The translations under genes were made by a program, and so were the position numbers. Below the pieces are notes generated by a model that searched no databases, had not been told where the DNA came from, and saw only the letters and a list, made by a program, of their open reading frames with translations. This document shows, in pieces, positions 23,001 through 33,077 of a stretch of DNA of 64,000 nt. Each line of letters begins with the position of its first letter. Positions within the stretch are counted from its first letter, which is position 1. This stretch comes from Ipomoea triloba (Eukaryota > Streptophyta > Magnoliopsida > Solanales > Convolvulaceae). The stretch lies in NCBI RefSeq assembly GCF_003576645.1, contig NC_044916.1:13136135-13200134 (forward strand), given 5' to 3'.

Positions 23001-23943
23001 GTAGTGTCTAGGGTGGGGAGGCAAGTCTGATCTTTTGTGTATATGTATCTTTTGTAGTTATGACAGATCTAGAATGTCTAGAAAGTCGGGTCCAGTTTAA
23101 CTCTTTGATGGGATGTTTTTAAAACCTTGGTTCTTTTGGTAGCTAGTTTAGCTACACCTTATAAAGGCTATGAAAAATGCACATTAAGTCAATGGTTATG
23201 ATGATATAGTACAGTTTCCATGTCTTTAGCCTGTGCATCTAGAATGAACCCCATCTGTATGTGATTGGGTTTAGTCTAGGTGTGGCGGTTACTACCCCGG
23301 TTGTTCGGTACAGCCGAGTCGGGGTGTTACACTTACTGAATATCAAAATATAAGTCTACCTCAAGATCTTGCAATAACTAACCGACAAGTAGTTAAATTA
23401 ATGATATATAATGNAAAATCGGGACGTTACAACCCCGTTTTTCTGCCCGAGGTGGGCAGAATCGAGTGGACGCGGCCTTGGACGCGCGTCCATCGACGCC
23501 CAGGAGTTTCGGCGTCACGGCCGAGAGGCCGGACGCGGGCACGGGCTTGTGAGCCGGGGCCCCGAAGTTATTGGGATGTTTGACCTGCGGGAGGCATAAG
23601 TGTCGTGGCCCGAGGTTCTTGAAACATTCTAAAACCACCCTACACTTATCCAGAGAGAAACTAAGTAATTTTACTAACTATGTAAAATCTAGTTACTCCG
23701 TAACTAGATTGAAGAATGCAATGTCGCGAATTTTTGATCAGTAAAGTGTGTGTTGTTGAACCCTCTATTTTGAATCAAATGATGGAATTCTTGGAGATGA
23801 AAGTATTATATGCTGATGTCACTCATATACTAGACTATACTGTCTTTTGTTGTCAATCTGATTGCAGGTAGATCGCAACTGTTGGGTAAAGTTTACCGTT
23901 TTCTGAGTATTATGTTGTTTTTGAAACCTTTGTTTGCTTTCGA

Positions 23944-24477
23944 GTGACAATGGATTTTCCTTACTTAGCCGTCGTGCTAACTACACTTCATTGTGTCCTT
24001 TATCAGATGGAATTTAGTGTGGGCTCATACAGCCTAGCGGACTCCGATCCATCAGAGTTCGAGTTCCCGGTCCTAGATTACGATGATTACGCCCAGTACA
24101 TACTTGATGGTGACCCGTACGCACCCGGCTATGCACCAGATCCTCCTGTGCTGACTTGTATTCCCGATCATGTTCCCACTGCTGTCTCACCAGCGGTACC
24201 GGTTTGGTCTCCGGCTCCTGTCAAACCGTTGTGTCCTTTTGACGTCATCCAGGCTAGTTATGGGTTTTATCCCATAGAGGTCCTACCCGATAGCGATCCT
24301 CTCGAGTTCGTTGTCCACTATCCTTACCCGTGGGATCCGAGTCCCCCAGACTATCACGAGGAATGGATGATGTATATCAATACTTGCAAGTTTCTAGACC
24401 ACATCACCTGGTTTGAGGGTGAGTGGCATGTCGTTTGGGGAACCTACACTGGCCCGGTGTACCACTTGTTAGACTAG
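23944..24477 (+). CDS. Second copy of the LTR ORF (identical, in the N-joined duplication)
   Basis: The predicted product is identical to that at 22467-23000, and so are the surroundings. Because the duplication also includes flanking DNA and is bounded by single Ns, this is probably the same locus assembled twice rather than a separate gene. Confidence 0.4.
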   Translation: MTMDFPYLAVVLTTLHCVLYQMEFSVGSYSLADSDPSEFEFPVLDYDDYAQYILDGDPYAPGYAPDPPVLTCIPDHVPTAVSPAVPVWSPAPVKPLCPFDVIQASYGFYPIEVLPDSDPLEFVVHYPYPWDPSPPDYHEEWMMYINTCKFLDHITWFEGEWHVVWGTYTGPVYHLLD

Positions 24478-24722
24478 GTAGTGTCTAGGGTGGGGAGGCA
24501 AGTCTGATCTTTTGTGTATATGTATCTTTTGTAGTTATGACAGATCTAGAATGTCTAGAAAGTCGGGTCCAGTTTAACTCTTTGATGGGATGTTTTTAAA
24601 ACCTTGGTTCTTTTGGTAGCTAGTTTAGCTACACCTTATAAAGGCTATGAAAAATGCACATTAAGTCAATGGTTATGATGATATAGTACAGTTTCCATGT
24701 CTTTAGCCTGTGCATCTAGAAT

Positions 24723-24892
24723 GAACCCCATCTGTATGTGATTGGGTTTAGTCGCATCTAGAATGAACCCCATCTGTATGTGATTGGGTTTAGTCTAGGT
24801 GTGGCGGAACCCCATCTGTATGTGATTGGGTTTAGTCTAGGTGTGGCGGTACCCCATCTGTATGTGATTGGGTTTAGTCTAGGTGTGGCGGT
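24723..24892 (+). repeat. Four 42-bp tandem units near the end of element-2 LTR
   Basis: ACCCCATCTGTATGTGATTG recurs with exact 42-bp spacing (block starts 24723, 24765, 24807, 24849). The first copy of this LTR end (23240-23290) has a single unit. The offset matches the other 42-bp duplications in the window. Confidence 0.9.
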
Positions 24893-24934
24893 TACTACCC
24901 CGGTTGTTCGGTACAGCCGAGTCGGGGTGTTACA

Positions 24935-25302
24935 CTTACTGAATATCAAAATATAAGTCTACCTCAAGATCTTGCAATAACTAACCGACAAGTAGTTAAA
25001 TTAATGATATATAATGCAATGCAAATTATCTACATATTGCATTTATACACTTATTTTAGAACACGGAATTTTTGTGATATTTGTTGCATGCAAGGAAGAC
25101 TCATACTATAGTTTATTTGTCAATTCTTATATGTTATAAATCATAATATCATAAGAAACGGATACTTTGATGAAATATGAAGCATGAGTAGTCTGCCAAT
25201 CAATGGTTATGGACATCGCATTTCAACAGTTTGGATGGGCATCATTTCAAAAAGCCATACACTCCATTTGGAAATCTAGAGTGAAGTTTGGATTAACAGT
25301 TT

Positions 25303-25364
<62 letters not shown>

Positions 25365-25924
25365 AAAAAACAATTTAGATATATGATTCATACATTCTGA
25401 TATATTTTTGTTTATTGCATGATGCCAGTATGATGATTTGAATTTTGAGCATAGAAACAAGCTCGAAACATGGTTATATGCTTGAATGGTCTTACCTCAA
25501 AGTTACTACCCACTATCACACAATGCTTTATGTTGTATGTTAGATTCAAGGTTACTAACTTCTCACAATAGTCAAAGACTTGCTTTATATGTATGAATTA
25601 TTGACAAAAAAAAAAGTAGGCTTTAGATGTGAGTTTTACTTATATATACCAATTCAAGGAATCTGAAACATTTTGAAATTTAGTGATTGGTAAAATTAAT
25701 ATGTTTTACAGTTTGACTATCAAAACTAATTTTATAGAAAAAAATACATAATATATACATGTAGATTATAAAATTAAAATTTCAATGTCAATATTGTTAT
25801 GACTCAATGCTTTTCTCTTTTTCTTTTTTTTGAAAACACAACTTAATGTTTTGATTACATTAAAAGTGATTTTTTAAAATTTCAAACTCAAGATATGGCA
25901 CTCTTGATGAGTCGCAACTGGAAG
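24935..25924. other. AT-rich intergenic DNA, no gene seen
   Basis: Unique-looking AT-rich sequence right of element 2 with many stops in all frames. Contains one long AT microsatellite (25304-25362). No TE ends recognised. Confidence 0.6.
25304..25362. repeat. (AT)n microsatellite
   Basis: About 29 uninterrupted AT units. Confidence 0.97.
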
Positions 25925-26525
25925 GTCAGTGATCCGCTCGCCAACTTTAGATATCGTTGATCAAATTAATCAGTACATGTGCGACATGAATATTGCAAAA
26001 GGACGAACATATTTAAGTTGTAACTCTTTGTGTAAGGCAGAACCAGACGGTGAAAATCTATTAGAAATAAACACTCCTAAATTCTTAAATAGTTTGAGAT
26101 TGTTTGATTTTCTTAATCATTCATTGGCATTAATTAAAGGTCGGTGCACCTGTTATGCTATTGCGGAAGATAGACCATTCTCTTGATCTTTATAATGGTA
26201 CGCGACTCATCATCACAAGATTAGATCACGTTGTTGAAGAAAGAATAGTTAATGGGACACATGAAGGAACCAAAGTTCTTATACCTCAAATGTCTCTCAC
26301 TCTTTCTGATACGAGATTGCCCTTCAAGTTCCAGCATAAATTATTCCCATTGATGTTTGCATATGCCATGACTATCAACAAAAGCCAGGGCCGAACACTA
26401 ACTCACGTTGGGTTATTGCTGAAAAAACCAATTTTTAATCACGGTCAATTGTACATGGCTTTCTCCCGAGTCACCCATCCTGATAGCCTGAAAGTGGTAA
26501 TTAGTTCTAGACGAGGATGGACAAG
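25925..26525 (+). pseudogene. Helitron PIF1-type helicase, C-terminal fragment
   Basis: The first part (25929 on) reads SPTLDIVDQINQYM ... INTPKFLNSLRLF. After a one-base frameshift near 26143 it continues APVMLLRKIDHSLDLYNGTR ... FPLMFAYAMTINKSQGRTL ... HGQLYMAFSRVTHPDSLKV. These are the last conserved motifs of the PIF1-like helicase of plant Helitrons (NGTRL, the KSQG motif, QLYVAxSRV). No Rep domain, 5' helicase motifs or Helitron termini are visible, so it is a relic. Confidence 0.85.
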
Positions 26526-27211
26526 CTAGATTGTGTTGCTACTACCGATGTTGTCTACAAAGAGGTTTTCAATAATGTGTAAATACAACCGGTGATATTA
26601 TATATTTTTTCAAGATGGAAAAATTGCTATATATCTACACAAAAATATATCTTCCATACATATGAGTTAGAATAGCAATTGATTTCTAGAATTGAGTTAC
26701 TAGAGAACGAGCATATTTGCCCAATTTATAAAAATCCTAAACAATGATATATAAAATCTCTAAAATTCCAACACCGCATGCGTACATCTACACATTAGCT
26801 GTTAATTAATCAAGGTTACATTAACATGACAATATTTAAACCACATAATTACCATGTACAAAGATTAATATGTAATTAAGTATTAAATAAGGCAAACAAA
26901 TATATGGTAAATATCAAAAAAAGGAAATTGCAAATTTTGGTAATGAATGTACCAGTACGTACGTTCTCCGTCTTCTTCCAACGTCACCAAACTAGCGCAA
27001 CCGTCGTCGTTAACCAGGGAAGAAGGGGAGCCGCCGCCGGCTCACCTAGTTGCAGCAGTAACGTTGTCGACTAGAACTTGAGGAGCCGCAACAGCAAACG
27101 CCGCTGGCATCTACTGGAGGAGAGAAGGAAGCAGCTAAGTTGCCGGGGAGCCGCAACAGCTTCTCTACAGCGCCAACCGCCCTTAGCCACGACGTCAACT
27201 GGAGCTTGAAC
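26526..27211. other. Non-coding: AT-rich DNA and leader-like remnant of a copia element (minus strand)
   Basis: 26526-26780 holds nothing recognisable. From about 26780 the sequence resembles 44010-44485, weakly at first and then closely from 26863. It includes a GC-rich block (26990-27190) with CCG/CAACAGC words. By comparison with the second copy, this is internal leader next to a copia LTR on the minus strand. A deletion of about 660 bp joins it directly to the LTR interior at 27212. ORFs here are short and not convincing. Confidence 0.55.
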
Positions 27212-27424
27212 TTTTTGAGTAGTATGAGTGCCATAACTATAGGTCCTATATGATTGTCTGTCCTGCATCCCATCAATGCAAGTTTTATATAGGCATAATG
27301 GTGCATTGGACAAAACCTAGACGATGTCCAATCCAACCTATAAATTAAATGGGTCTAGTCCACTCGCACCACATTATTAAGGCCCACAATATATAAAATA
27401 TTTGTATTAGAAAAATGTCTTACA
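27212..27424 (-). mobile_element. Truncated copia LTR
   Basis: Matches the LTR at 45153-45365. Read on the minus strand it starts TGTAAGACATTT at 27424. The inner half and primer site are deleted. Confidence 0.75.
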
Positions 27425-27932
27425 CGCTATCCATCAAAACTCAAAAACAACCATTTACCCAACCTAAATTAAACCTATAAATCGATCACACCAAACCTAA
27501 TAAATCATTATTAAAAAATCCTTTTTAAATTAGAGTGTGAAGAGAATATCGGGCCAACCAGGTTCGCATCAAACTAAGCCATATATACGACCATACATTC
27601 TTTCGCTTCACGAGAATAATTGTTGAGCTGTGATATATGGTGGACTATTCGAGCTAAAATGCTTTGAACTTGCGAAACAGAAAGCGTAGAGATGGGGAAG
27701 TTGCTGGAAATGGATGGATTGTTTGAAGAGTGAACACAGAGATGGAAAAGGCGTTGACCGGCCTTCTTATATTATTATTATTATTATTATGTTGTAATTT
27801 TTAATATTTAAAGTAATAATAATAATATTATTATTATTAGTAAGAGTATTGTTGTCCAAATGTGTTAATAATATTATTAGTATTAATGTGTTAATAAAAT
27901 ACTATTATTTTATTAGTGTCAATTAGTGTATC
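27425..27932. other. Non-coding spacer with TTA microsatellite
   Basis: AT-rich DNA shared with 45366-45880, with (TTA)n at 27768-27790. Nothing gene-like. Confidence 0.7.
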
Positions 27933-28139
27933 ATGTTCAAATTTCAAAGAAGACAATTCTCTTTAATGTTGTCATATGCAATGACAATTAGCAAGAGTCA
28001 AGGTCAAATACTTACACATGTTGGGTCACTTTTAAGAAGTCAGGTATTTGTTCATTGCCAATTGTATGTTGCTGCTTCCACAGTGAGAAATTCAAATGGG
28101 TTGAAAATATTAATATGTAATGACTACTTCAACTACTAA
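27933..28139 (+). pseudogene. Helitron PIF1-type helicase, last ~68 codons (copy A)
   Basis: FKFQRRQFSLMLSYAMTISK then KSQGQILTHVG ... LYVAASTVRNSNGLKIL: the terminal helicase motifs of a Helitron RepHel protein, with the SRV motif degraded to STV. It is a different copy from 25925-26525. It begins abruptly, with no upstream domains. Confidence 0.8.
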
Positions 28140-29555
28140 TGTATGTATTGTACCATGAAGTGTTCAATAATGTATAACTAACATGTAATTTAAGTATATT
28201 CCAATATTTAGTGAAATCATGTAATTAGTTAAGATACTTAAATGTCTTTTTCCCTAAACAACTACTGTTTAATTGTCTAATGATTTATTTAATTACTATA
28301 GTATTAAAACAATTGTTATAAAATGTATCCGTACATCGCACTGAACAATAATAGTATGTTTAGTTCCTTCTCTATGGATCAATTTAATTTATAAACATCT
28401 CCATCTATTATACTAGTGACTACACAAATTCAGTTCGGAAACTTCTTCAAAATCATTAATACAGATGATTTTAAAATGAATATATCGCTAAATAAACCTA
28501 ACTTCAATGATGTTGGTGAAGAACCCCTAAGCCTTCTCCCAAATATTATGTAACTTTTTATTACTTAAAAAGTTTTATTAAATGGCAAAACATAACTTAG
28601 AAATGTCAAGAACCAGGGCTACATGCAAGCACCAAAGATGGAAAACAGAAGACTACATTTCGAGAAAAACTTATCATTGAAGAACTTTCAAACAACTGGG
28701 ATTCAATTATGTAGCCGAACAACCTATAATAGGGGAATGACATAGAATCAAATTACAATCAAAATCTTATGATCACAACAGATCCTAGTTCCCGAAGAAC
28801 TTAAAATGATAGAGCTTCGCAAATCAATAGACCTTTCAACAGTATAGATGGAAAAGAGTTAAATCAATAGATCTTATAGTGAGATGAGCCAATAAAGCTT
28901 ATTATCTGTTAGAAGCTAAGATGTGAATTTTTGGCAAACTTAACTAAAAAGCTTTAATTTGATAAAGAAAGTGGTTGGTAGAGCTTAAGGGTTTGAAAGA
29001 AAAGAGGTTTCAAAAGATGTATTCATTAAACCTGGTGGATGAGTTACGTTGACGCTAGGATAATAGAGCATGATTATCAGCCCATGCCAGCCTCGCAGTG
29101 TGGAGCTGTGGGATGGTATCTTGGCTGTCTGACAAGCTTCCAATCTTTATCTTTTTTTGCTGTTTGCATCAAAGTTACCAAGGGATTAATGGAGATTCTG
29201 AAATTAGATTAATTATTTGCAAATCGTGTTAGAATATATATACAATCTCAAATCAAGTGGAAATGGAGATTTTGAAATTAGATTTGGCAAGTTTATGATT
29301 TTTTGCTGTACACTTTTTGTATTTTTTTGTAAAATAAAAAAATTTTATTCACCCCCCCTAGACATTTACTTGTCACCAGAACCAATTTTTTTCAACCTAC
29401 CTACCTAACTTTCTTCCTATAGATACTCTACCCAGAAATATTTGCGTTTCCTTATTAAATGCACTGATCAATATTTGTGAAGTCACCATTACTCTTGTAT
29501 TTGTAGGCCATAGAAATTATTCAAAGATATCCGTTCTTTTAGGATACATACATTC
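28140..29555. other. Upstream region of PR-1 copy A
   Basis: AT-rich, non-coding, and collinear with 46091-47503. Possible regulatory DNA for PR-1. No TE terminus recognised. Confidence 0.6.
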
Positions 29556-29564
29556 CTATAAATA
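29556..29564 (+). promoter_or_regulatory. TATA box of PR-1 copy A
   Basis: CTATAAATA about 120 bp before the ATG, in a stretch identical to copy B (47504). Position and match to the plant TATA consensus support it. The transcription start would fall near 29590. Confidence 0.65.
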
Positions 29565-29683
29565 CCCTATAACCCAATGCCAATGGTCATTATATTGCAT
29601 CTCTGCAGAAAGACTACATTTTTCCATTTCCTCTTACTTTTCCTTTTTATTGCATCTGATCTGCAAATCACAATAAAAAGGAA

Positions 29684-30181
29684 ATGGAGTTTTCTTTTCT
29701 GCAGGTTTCTATTGCCATAATTGCCTTAGCCGCCATTGCCCAGCCATCTTTTGGACAGGCCGCCTGTGATTCTGATTGCATTAAAGGGTTTATTGTTGCA
29801 CATAACGCGGCCCGAGAAACGGTCGGCGCTCCACCGGTTAAGTGGAACACCACCTTAGCAGACTTTGCTGAATCCTATGCCAGCAAGAGGTCTACTGACT
29901 GTGCGGCGCAGCACTCACATGGGCCATATGGAGAAAACATCGCAATGGCTTCTGCCGAATTGTCTCCGGCGGATTCCGTGAAGTTGTGGATGGATGAGAA
30001 GAAATACTATGACCAGGCGTCGAATTCTTGCACCGGCGGAGAGTGTCACCATTATACGCAAGTGGTTTGGCATGACACCACGAGTATTGGCTGTGCTAGG
30101 GCTACGTGCAAAACTGGTTGGATGTTTGTCACCTGCAACTATTACCCTCCAGGCAACTATGTGGGCGAATGTCCATATTAA
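29684..30181 (+). CDS. PR1: Pathogenesis-related protein 1 (CAP superfamily), copy A
   Basis: Intronless, 165 codons, the usual PR-1 size. Residues 1-24 form a secretion signal (hydrophobic core, cleavage after SFG-Q), so the product is apoplastic. The CAP domain follows: AHNAARETVGAPPVKWN, GPYGENIA, HHYTQVVW and CNYYPPGN, including the conserved His/Glu/His cavity residues. PR-1 proteins bind sterols and are induced in defence. The C-terminal 11 residues (PPGNYVGECPY) match the CAPE1 peptide pattern PxGNxxxxxPY, released after CNYx. Here Cys replaces the Arg found in copy B, giving a ninth cysteine in the mature protein. It differs from copy B at about eight residues and has a TATA box at 29556. 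The start is the first ATG after a short A-rich leader. Confidence 0.95.
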   Translation: MEFSFLQVSIAIIALAAIAQPSFGQAACDSDCIKGFIVAHNAARETVGAPPVKWNTTLADFAESYASKRSTDCAAQHSHGPYGENIAMASAELSPADSVKLWMDEKKYYDQASNSCTGGECHHYTQVVWHDTTSIGCARATCKTGWMFVTCNYYPPGNYVGECPY

Positions 30182-32286
30182 AAACAACTTTTTTTCTTGT
30201 TGATTAGTATGATCTTGTGAAATGCAGACAATGCATTATAAAAAATATATAAATATTTAAAAAGTAAAATATTAGCACTAATGTACTATCATGAAACAAC
30301 TACTATTTCATGCATGGATGTTGATTGAATTCAATTTTGAACTTTTTCTTTTACTTCTGGCTAGCTATACTTTATTTTTTTCTGAGTCCATTGATATCCA
30401 TTTTTTCTTTTTTGGTTTTGGTTCTTGCCTTATAAGATTTCCCTGAGTGAACTCATGGGAATAAATTGATTTTGATTAACCAACACCAACCAGTTGCGAG
30501 TTCTTAATACGAAAAAATAATGAGTGAAAATGAGACAAATTTTAGACGGTTTTTTCTCTTTTTTTTTATCGTTATAATTTATTTTTTATTGTTATAATAA
30601 ATATAAGTAAGGCTATAGGGACTCGAACGGTAGACCTTCTCGGTAAAACAGATCAAATTGCTTATTATCAAAATGATCTTAACTCTAAACATTTTATAGC
30701 CCGGGCCAAAATAGTCCCTATATTTAAAAAACTAAAATTTAAATTAAGTAATACTAAAAAAAAATGATAATATATATCAAATAACATGAAATAAGATTAC
30801 AAAATTGTCAACCATGAAATGAAACTACAAAAAGTGAGGTGACAAACACATGATGACATGTATAAATCTTGTTTCATGAGAATGGTAGGAATATACCAAT
30901 TTTTTTTTATAGATATGCAAAGTAACTCAATAGCCCCCTCCTTAGAACGGTTTGGAGAAACAGGTTGAGCAATGTAGGGAGTGTACAGCTTCACGTAGGG
31001 AGTGTACAGCTTCACGAGGGCGGCCTATCTGCTTCCTCTCATCTCTGCTCAGCAAACAAGGGTTGGGGCCCTCTTCAAGTGAGTGACTTCCCTGGTGGAA
31101 GTAATAACCAATGATATGGTCATGAAAATTGAGAGGTTTTATGAGTGTTCAATATTAACCTAAAAAGAGGATGAGAGCCAATTTCTGAATATACATTTAT
31201 TTTCCTTCTCTTTTACCAGGTTGATATAATCAAAATATCTCTTCGATTTCATTATTGATAGGAGGCACTAGAAATACACATACCCTATAGGTGCAATTGT
31301 TATACCATGGACCAAGGTTCACCTTGCATTGTGGATTCTGGTCCAGGATTAAACCTACCTTAAAAAACTGGACATGGGCTTCACTGGGATTAGCTTGGAT
31401 CGGGATCGTCTTAGTCTTATTAGAAAAAGTCCGGGGCCCAGCTTGAAATTGGCCTAGGACCGGATCTAGGCACGACCTAGGCCCATAACTGTCCTAGGCT
31501 CGGAGCGTGCCCAAACTTTGGCCTAAATGAGTTTCAATTAAGAAATAAATTAAAGTGTTTAATTTTCTGGTTCTTCCAACAATAGATCTATAGATTGAAA
31601 ATGTGCTAAATGGCTTAAATACAATATAAAAATTCAGTTTAAAATATTGTGTGCACAACATAATTTACTTAAAAAGTTATTTTAGGTTTGACGATACACC
31701 TACCATATTCAAAGGAATTCTACATATAAATCATCATGATATAATAACTATTTTGTATAATAGTAATCAAGCTATTAATGCTAGCATAATTACAACTATG
31801 TGAATTTTGATTTCTCTAAATTACTGAGGATAGGGATACATCTTAATAATTTTCAATATTAAAAGCTAACCCAATAAAAATAAATCCCAAACCCAAATTT
31901 AAAGTATTTTATAATTTTTCTTAATATATCAATCTAACACAATTTAGTGATTAATAATAAAATAAACTTTAAAATACATTTTATAATATTTCTAAGTTAT
32001 CAATTTTTATAATGTATTAATAAATTAATTAATCGAACATAATTTAGTGATATAAATAATTACAAATTCATTTAGTGCTTCAATAAGACTTAGTAAATAT
32101 TCATATTTTAAACCTGCAAAACAGTGCTTTAGGGTTCTAATGTTCTATAGACGCTAAACAATAGGGAGAACACATATAGGATCAAAGAGAAAACAAGTTG
32201 ATGATGACAAAGGCAATTCTATTATAACTTTGTTTGCCATTGTAAATTTAAACACATCTTAATATGCATATAACTTGAAATATCAT
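30182..32286. other. 3' flank of PR-1 copy A and AT-rich spacer
   Basis: 30182-31545 is the shared 3' flank of the duplication. It includes a 21-bp direct duplication at 30974/30995 plus about 60 bp absent from copy B. 31546-32286 is unique AT-rich DNA. No gene seen. Confidence 0.65.
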
Positions 32287-32992
32287 TGTAGACACAGAAA
32301 TTTTGATGGAATTAAATTGGTTATTAATATTGGACCGCATATTATTTGAACTTGTATATCAATTAATTAAATTAATTTGGGTTATGTTATTTACCTAATT
32401 AATTTAATTATTTGATAAAGATTTAGTCAAATTATATATTATTATTATTTAAGATATTATAATTGTGACAGGATCATGAACCTAGACATTATGGTGACTA
32501 AATACATTTTGGATAACTCTTTATATTATCTCAAATATTTATTTATTAATTTTGAGATAATATCAAAGAGTTCTAGATGGAGTGGGAGTCTCACATTCTC
32601 ACCCCTACAAATAGAGGCATTCATTTCATTCTCAATGATCACTTGAAGCTCCACTTCTCTCTGGAGTAAAGATTTCAGAAGTCAATAAAGAAGCCCTGCA
32701 GAAATACATACCGAAGCTCGGCAAAAGTGGATTGAAGATCAAACGATTCAAGTGATCAAGTCAAGCTAAAGTGGGACTGAAGATCAAGCCAATTTAAGAC
32801 CGGAGGCCCTTCAACGAAGATCAAGCAACAAAGCCCTTCTCTGAAGAACAAGCCGCATTCCGGAGGCCCTTCAGCCAAAGTTTCAAGTCAAGTCAACTAA
32901 GTGGAGAATCAGAGGATTTCATTGATAGAGATTTTGTACCCGCGCACTTTTGAAATTCAAATATATATACTTTTCACTTTTTCTTGTTCACA
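32287..32992 (+). mobile_element. TR-GAG 5' LTR
   Basis: 706 bp. The putative TATA box reads CTACAAATAG here against CTATAAATAG in the 3' LTR, so this copy's own promoter may be weakened. The primer site starts at TGGCACACCCAGTGGGAC (32998). I did not assign the tRNA. Confidence 0.9.
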
Positions 32993-33077
32993 GATTTTGG
33001 CACACCCAGTGGGACATCTCTACCTCTCATCTCTTCACTATCGATCAACTCAACAAGCAACTCTACCAGCAATCTGA

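Larger units (their letters stand above)
2415..24934 (+). mobile_element. Element 2: degenerate chromodomain Ty3/gypsy retrotransposon (Tekay/Del type), host of a nest
   Basis: Parts in order: 5' LTR (2415-4009 and 13171-13698, split by element 1), initiator-Met primer site (13702), gag (14159), pol with protease, RT, RNase H, damaged integrase and chromodomain (to 18050), polypurine tract (18154-18166), and 3' LTR (18167-24934, split by a solo LTR and inflated by an N-joined duplication). The start of the 5' LTR is missing because a copia element abuts at about 2414. Stops, a large integrase deletion and a changed protease active site show it is dead. It is the oldest layer here, since three other insertions cut it. 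Confidence 0.8.
18167..24934 (+). mobile_element. Element 2, 3' LTR (split and duplicated)
   Basis: Starts TGTAACCCCTCG. It is cut by the solo LTR (18257-20906), resumes at 20912 and ends GGGGTGTTACA, first at 23331 and again at 24934 because its last 1.4 kb is present twice around single-N joints (21937 and 23414). A GC-rich block next to the N (21956-22070) includes a CTGCCC/GGGCAG hairpin and GGACGCGCGTCC. The segment 20912-21936 is AT-rich and non-coding. Confidence 0.8.
21938..25016 (+). repeat. 1.5-kb direct duplication joined by single N, probable assembly artefact
   Basis: 21938-23413 and 23415-25016 carry the same sequence: the LTR 3' half including the 177-codon ORF, plus about 80 bp of non-LTR flank ending GATATATAATG. 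The only clear difference is 126 extra bp in the second copy, from three additional 42-bp units. Single Ns at 21937 and 23414 mark contig joints, and at the first joint a 21-bp phrase is repeated on both sides. Confidence 0.9.
26863..31545 (+). repeat. Segmental duplication, copy A (PR-1 block)
   Basis: Collinear with 44150-49335 at high identity: leader block, copia LTR piece, Helitron helicase tail, PR-1 gene and about 1.3 kb of 3' flank (ending near CCTAAATGAGTTTCAATTAAGAA). Differences include the 660-bp deletion at 27211, a shorter TTA microsatellite (27768 versus 45711) and small indels. Orientation is the same, so it is a direct duplication with a repeat distance near 17.9 kb, enlarged by later TE insertions. 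Confidence 0.9.

Noticed and set aside
23944..24477. Second LTR ORF copy as evidence of gene amplification
   Set aside because: Identical copy within an N-bounded duplication that includes flanking DNA; most likely one locus assembled twice.
28408..28425. TACTAGTG (reverse CACTAGTA) as another CACTA terminus
   Set aside because: Only eight bases fit, with no A-rich extension or subterminal repeats. Also present in the duplicate, so part of old shared sequence.
29668..30203. ORFs overlapping PR-1 on the other strand and in another frame (also 47616-48151)
   Set aside because: Shadows of PR-1; they appear in both copies only because the genes are duplicated.
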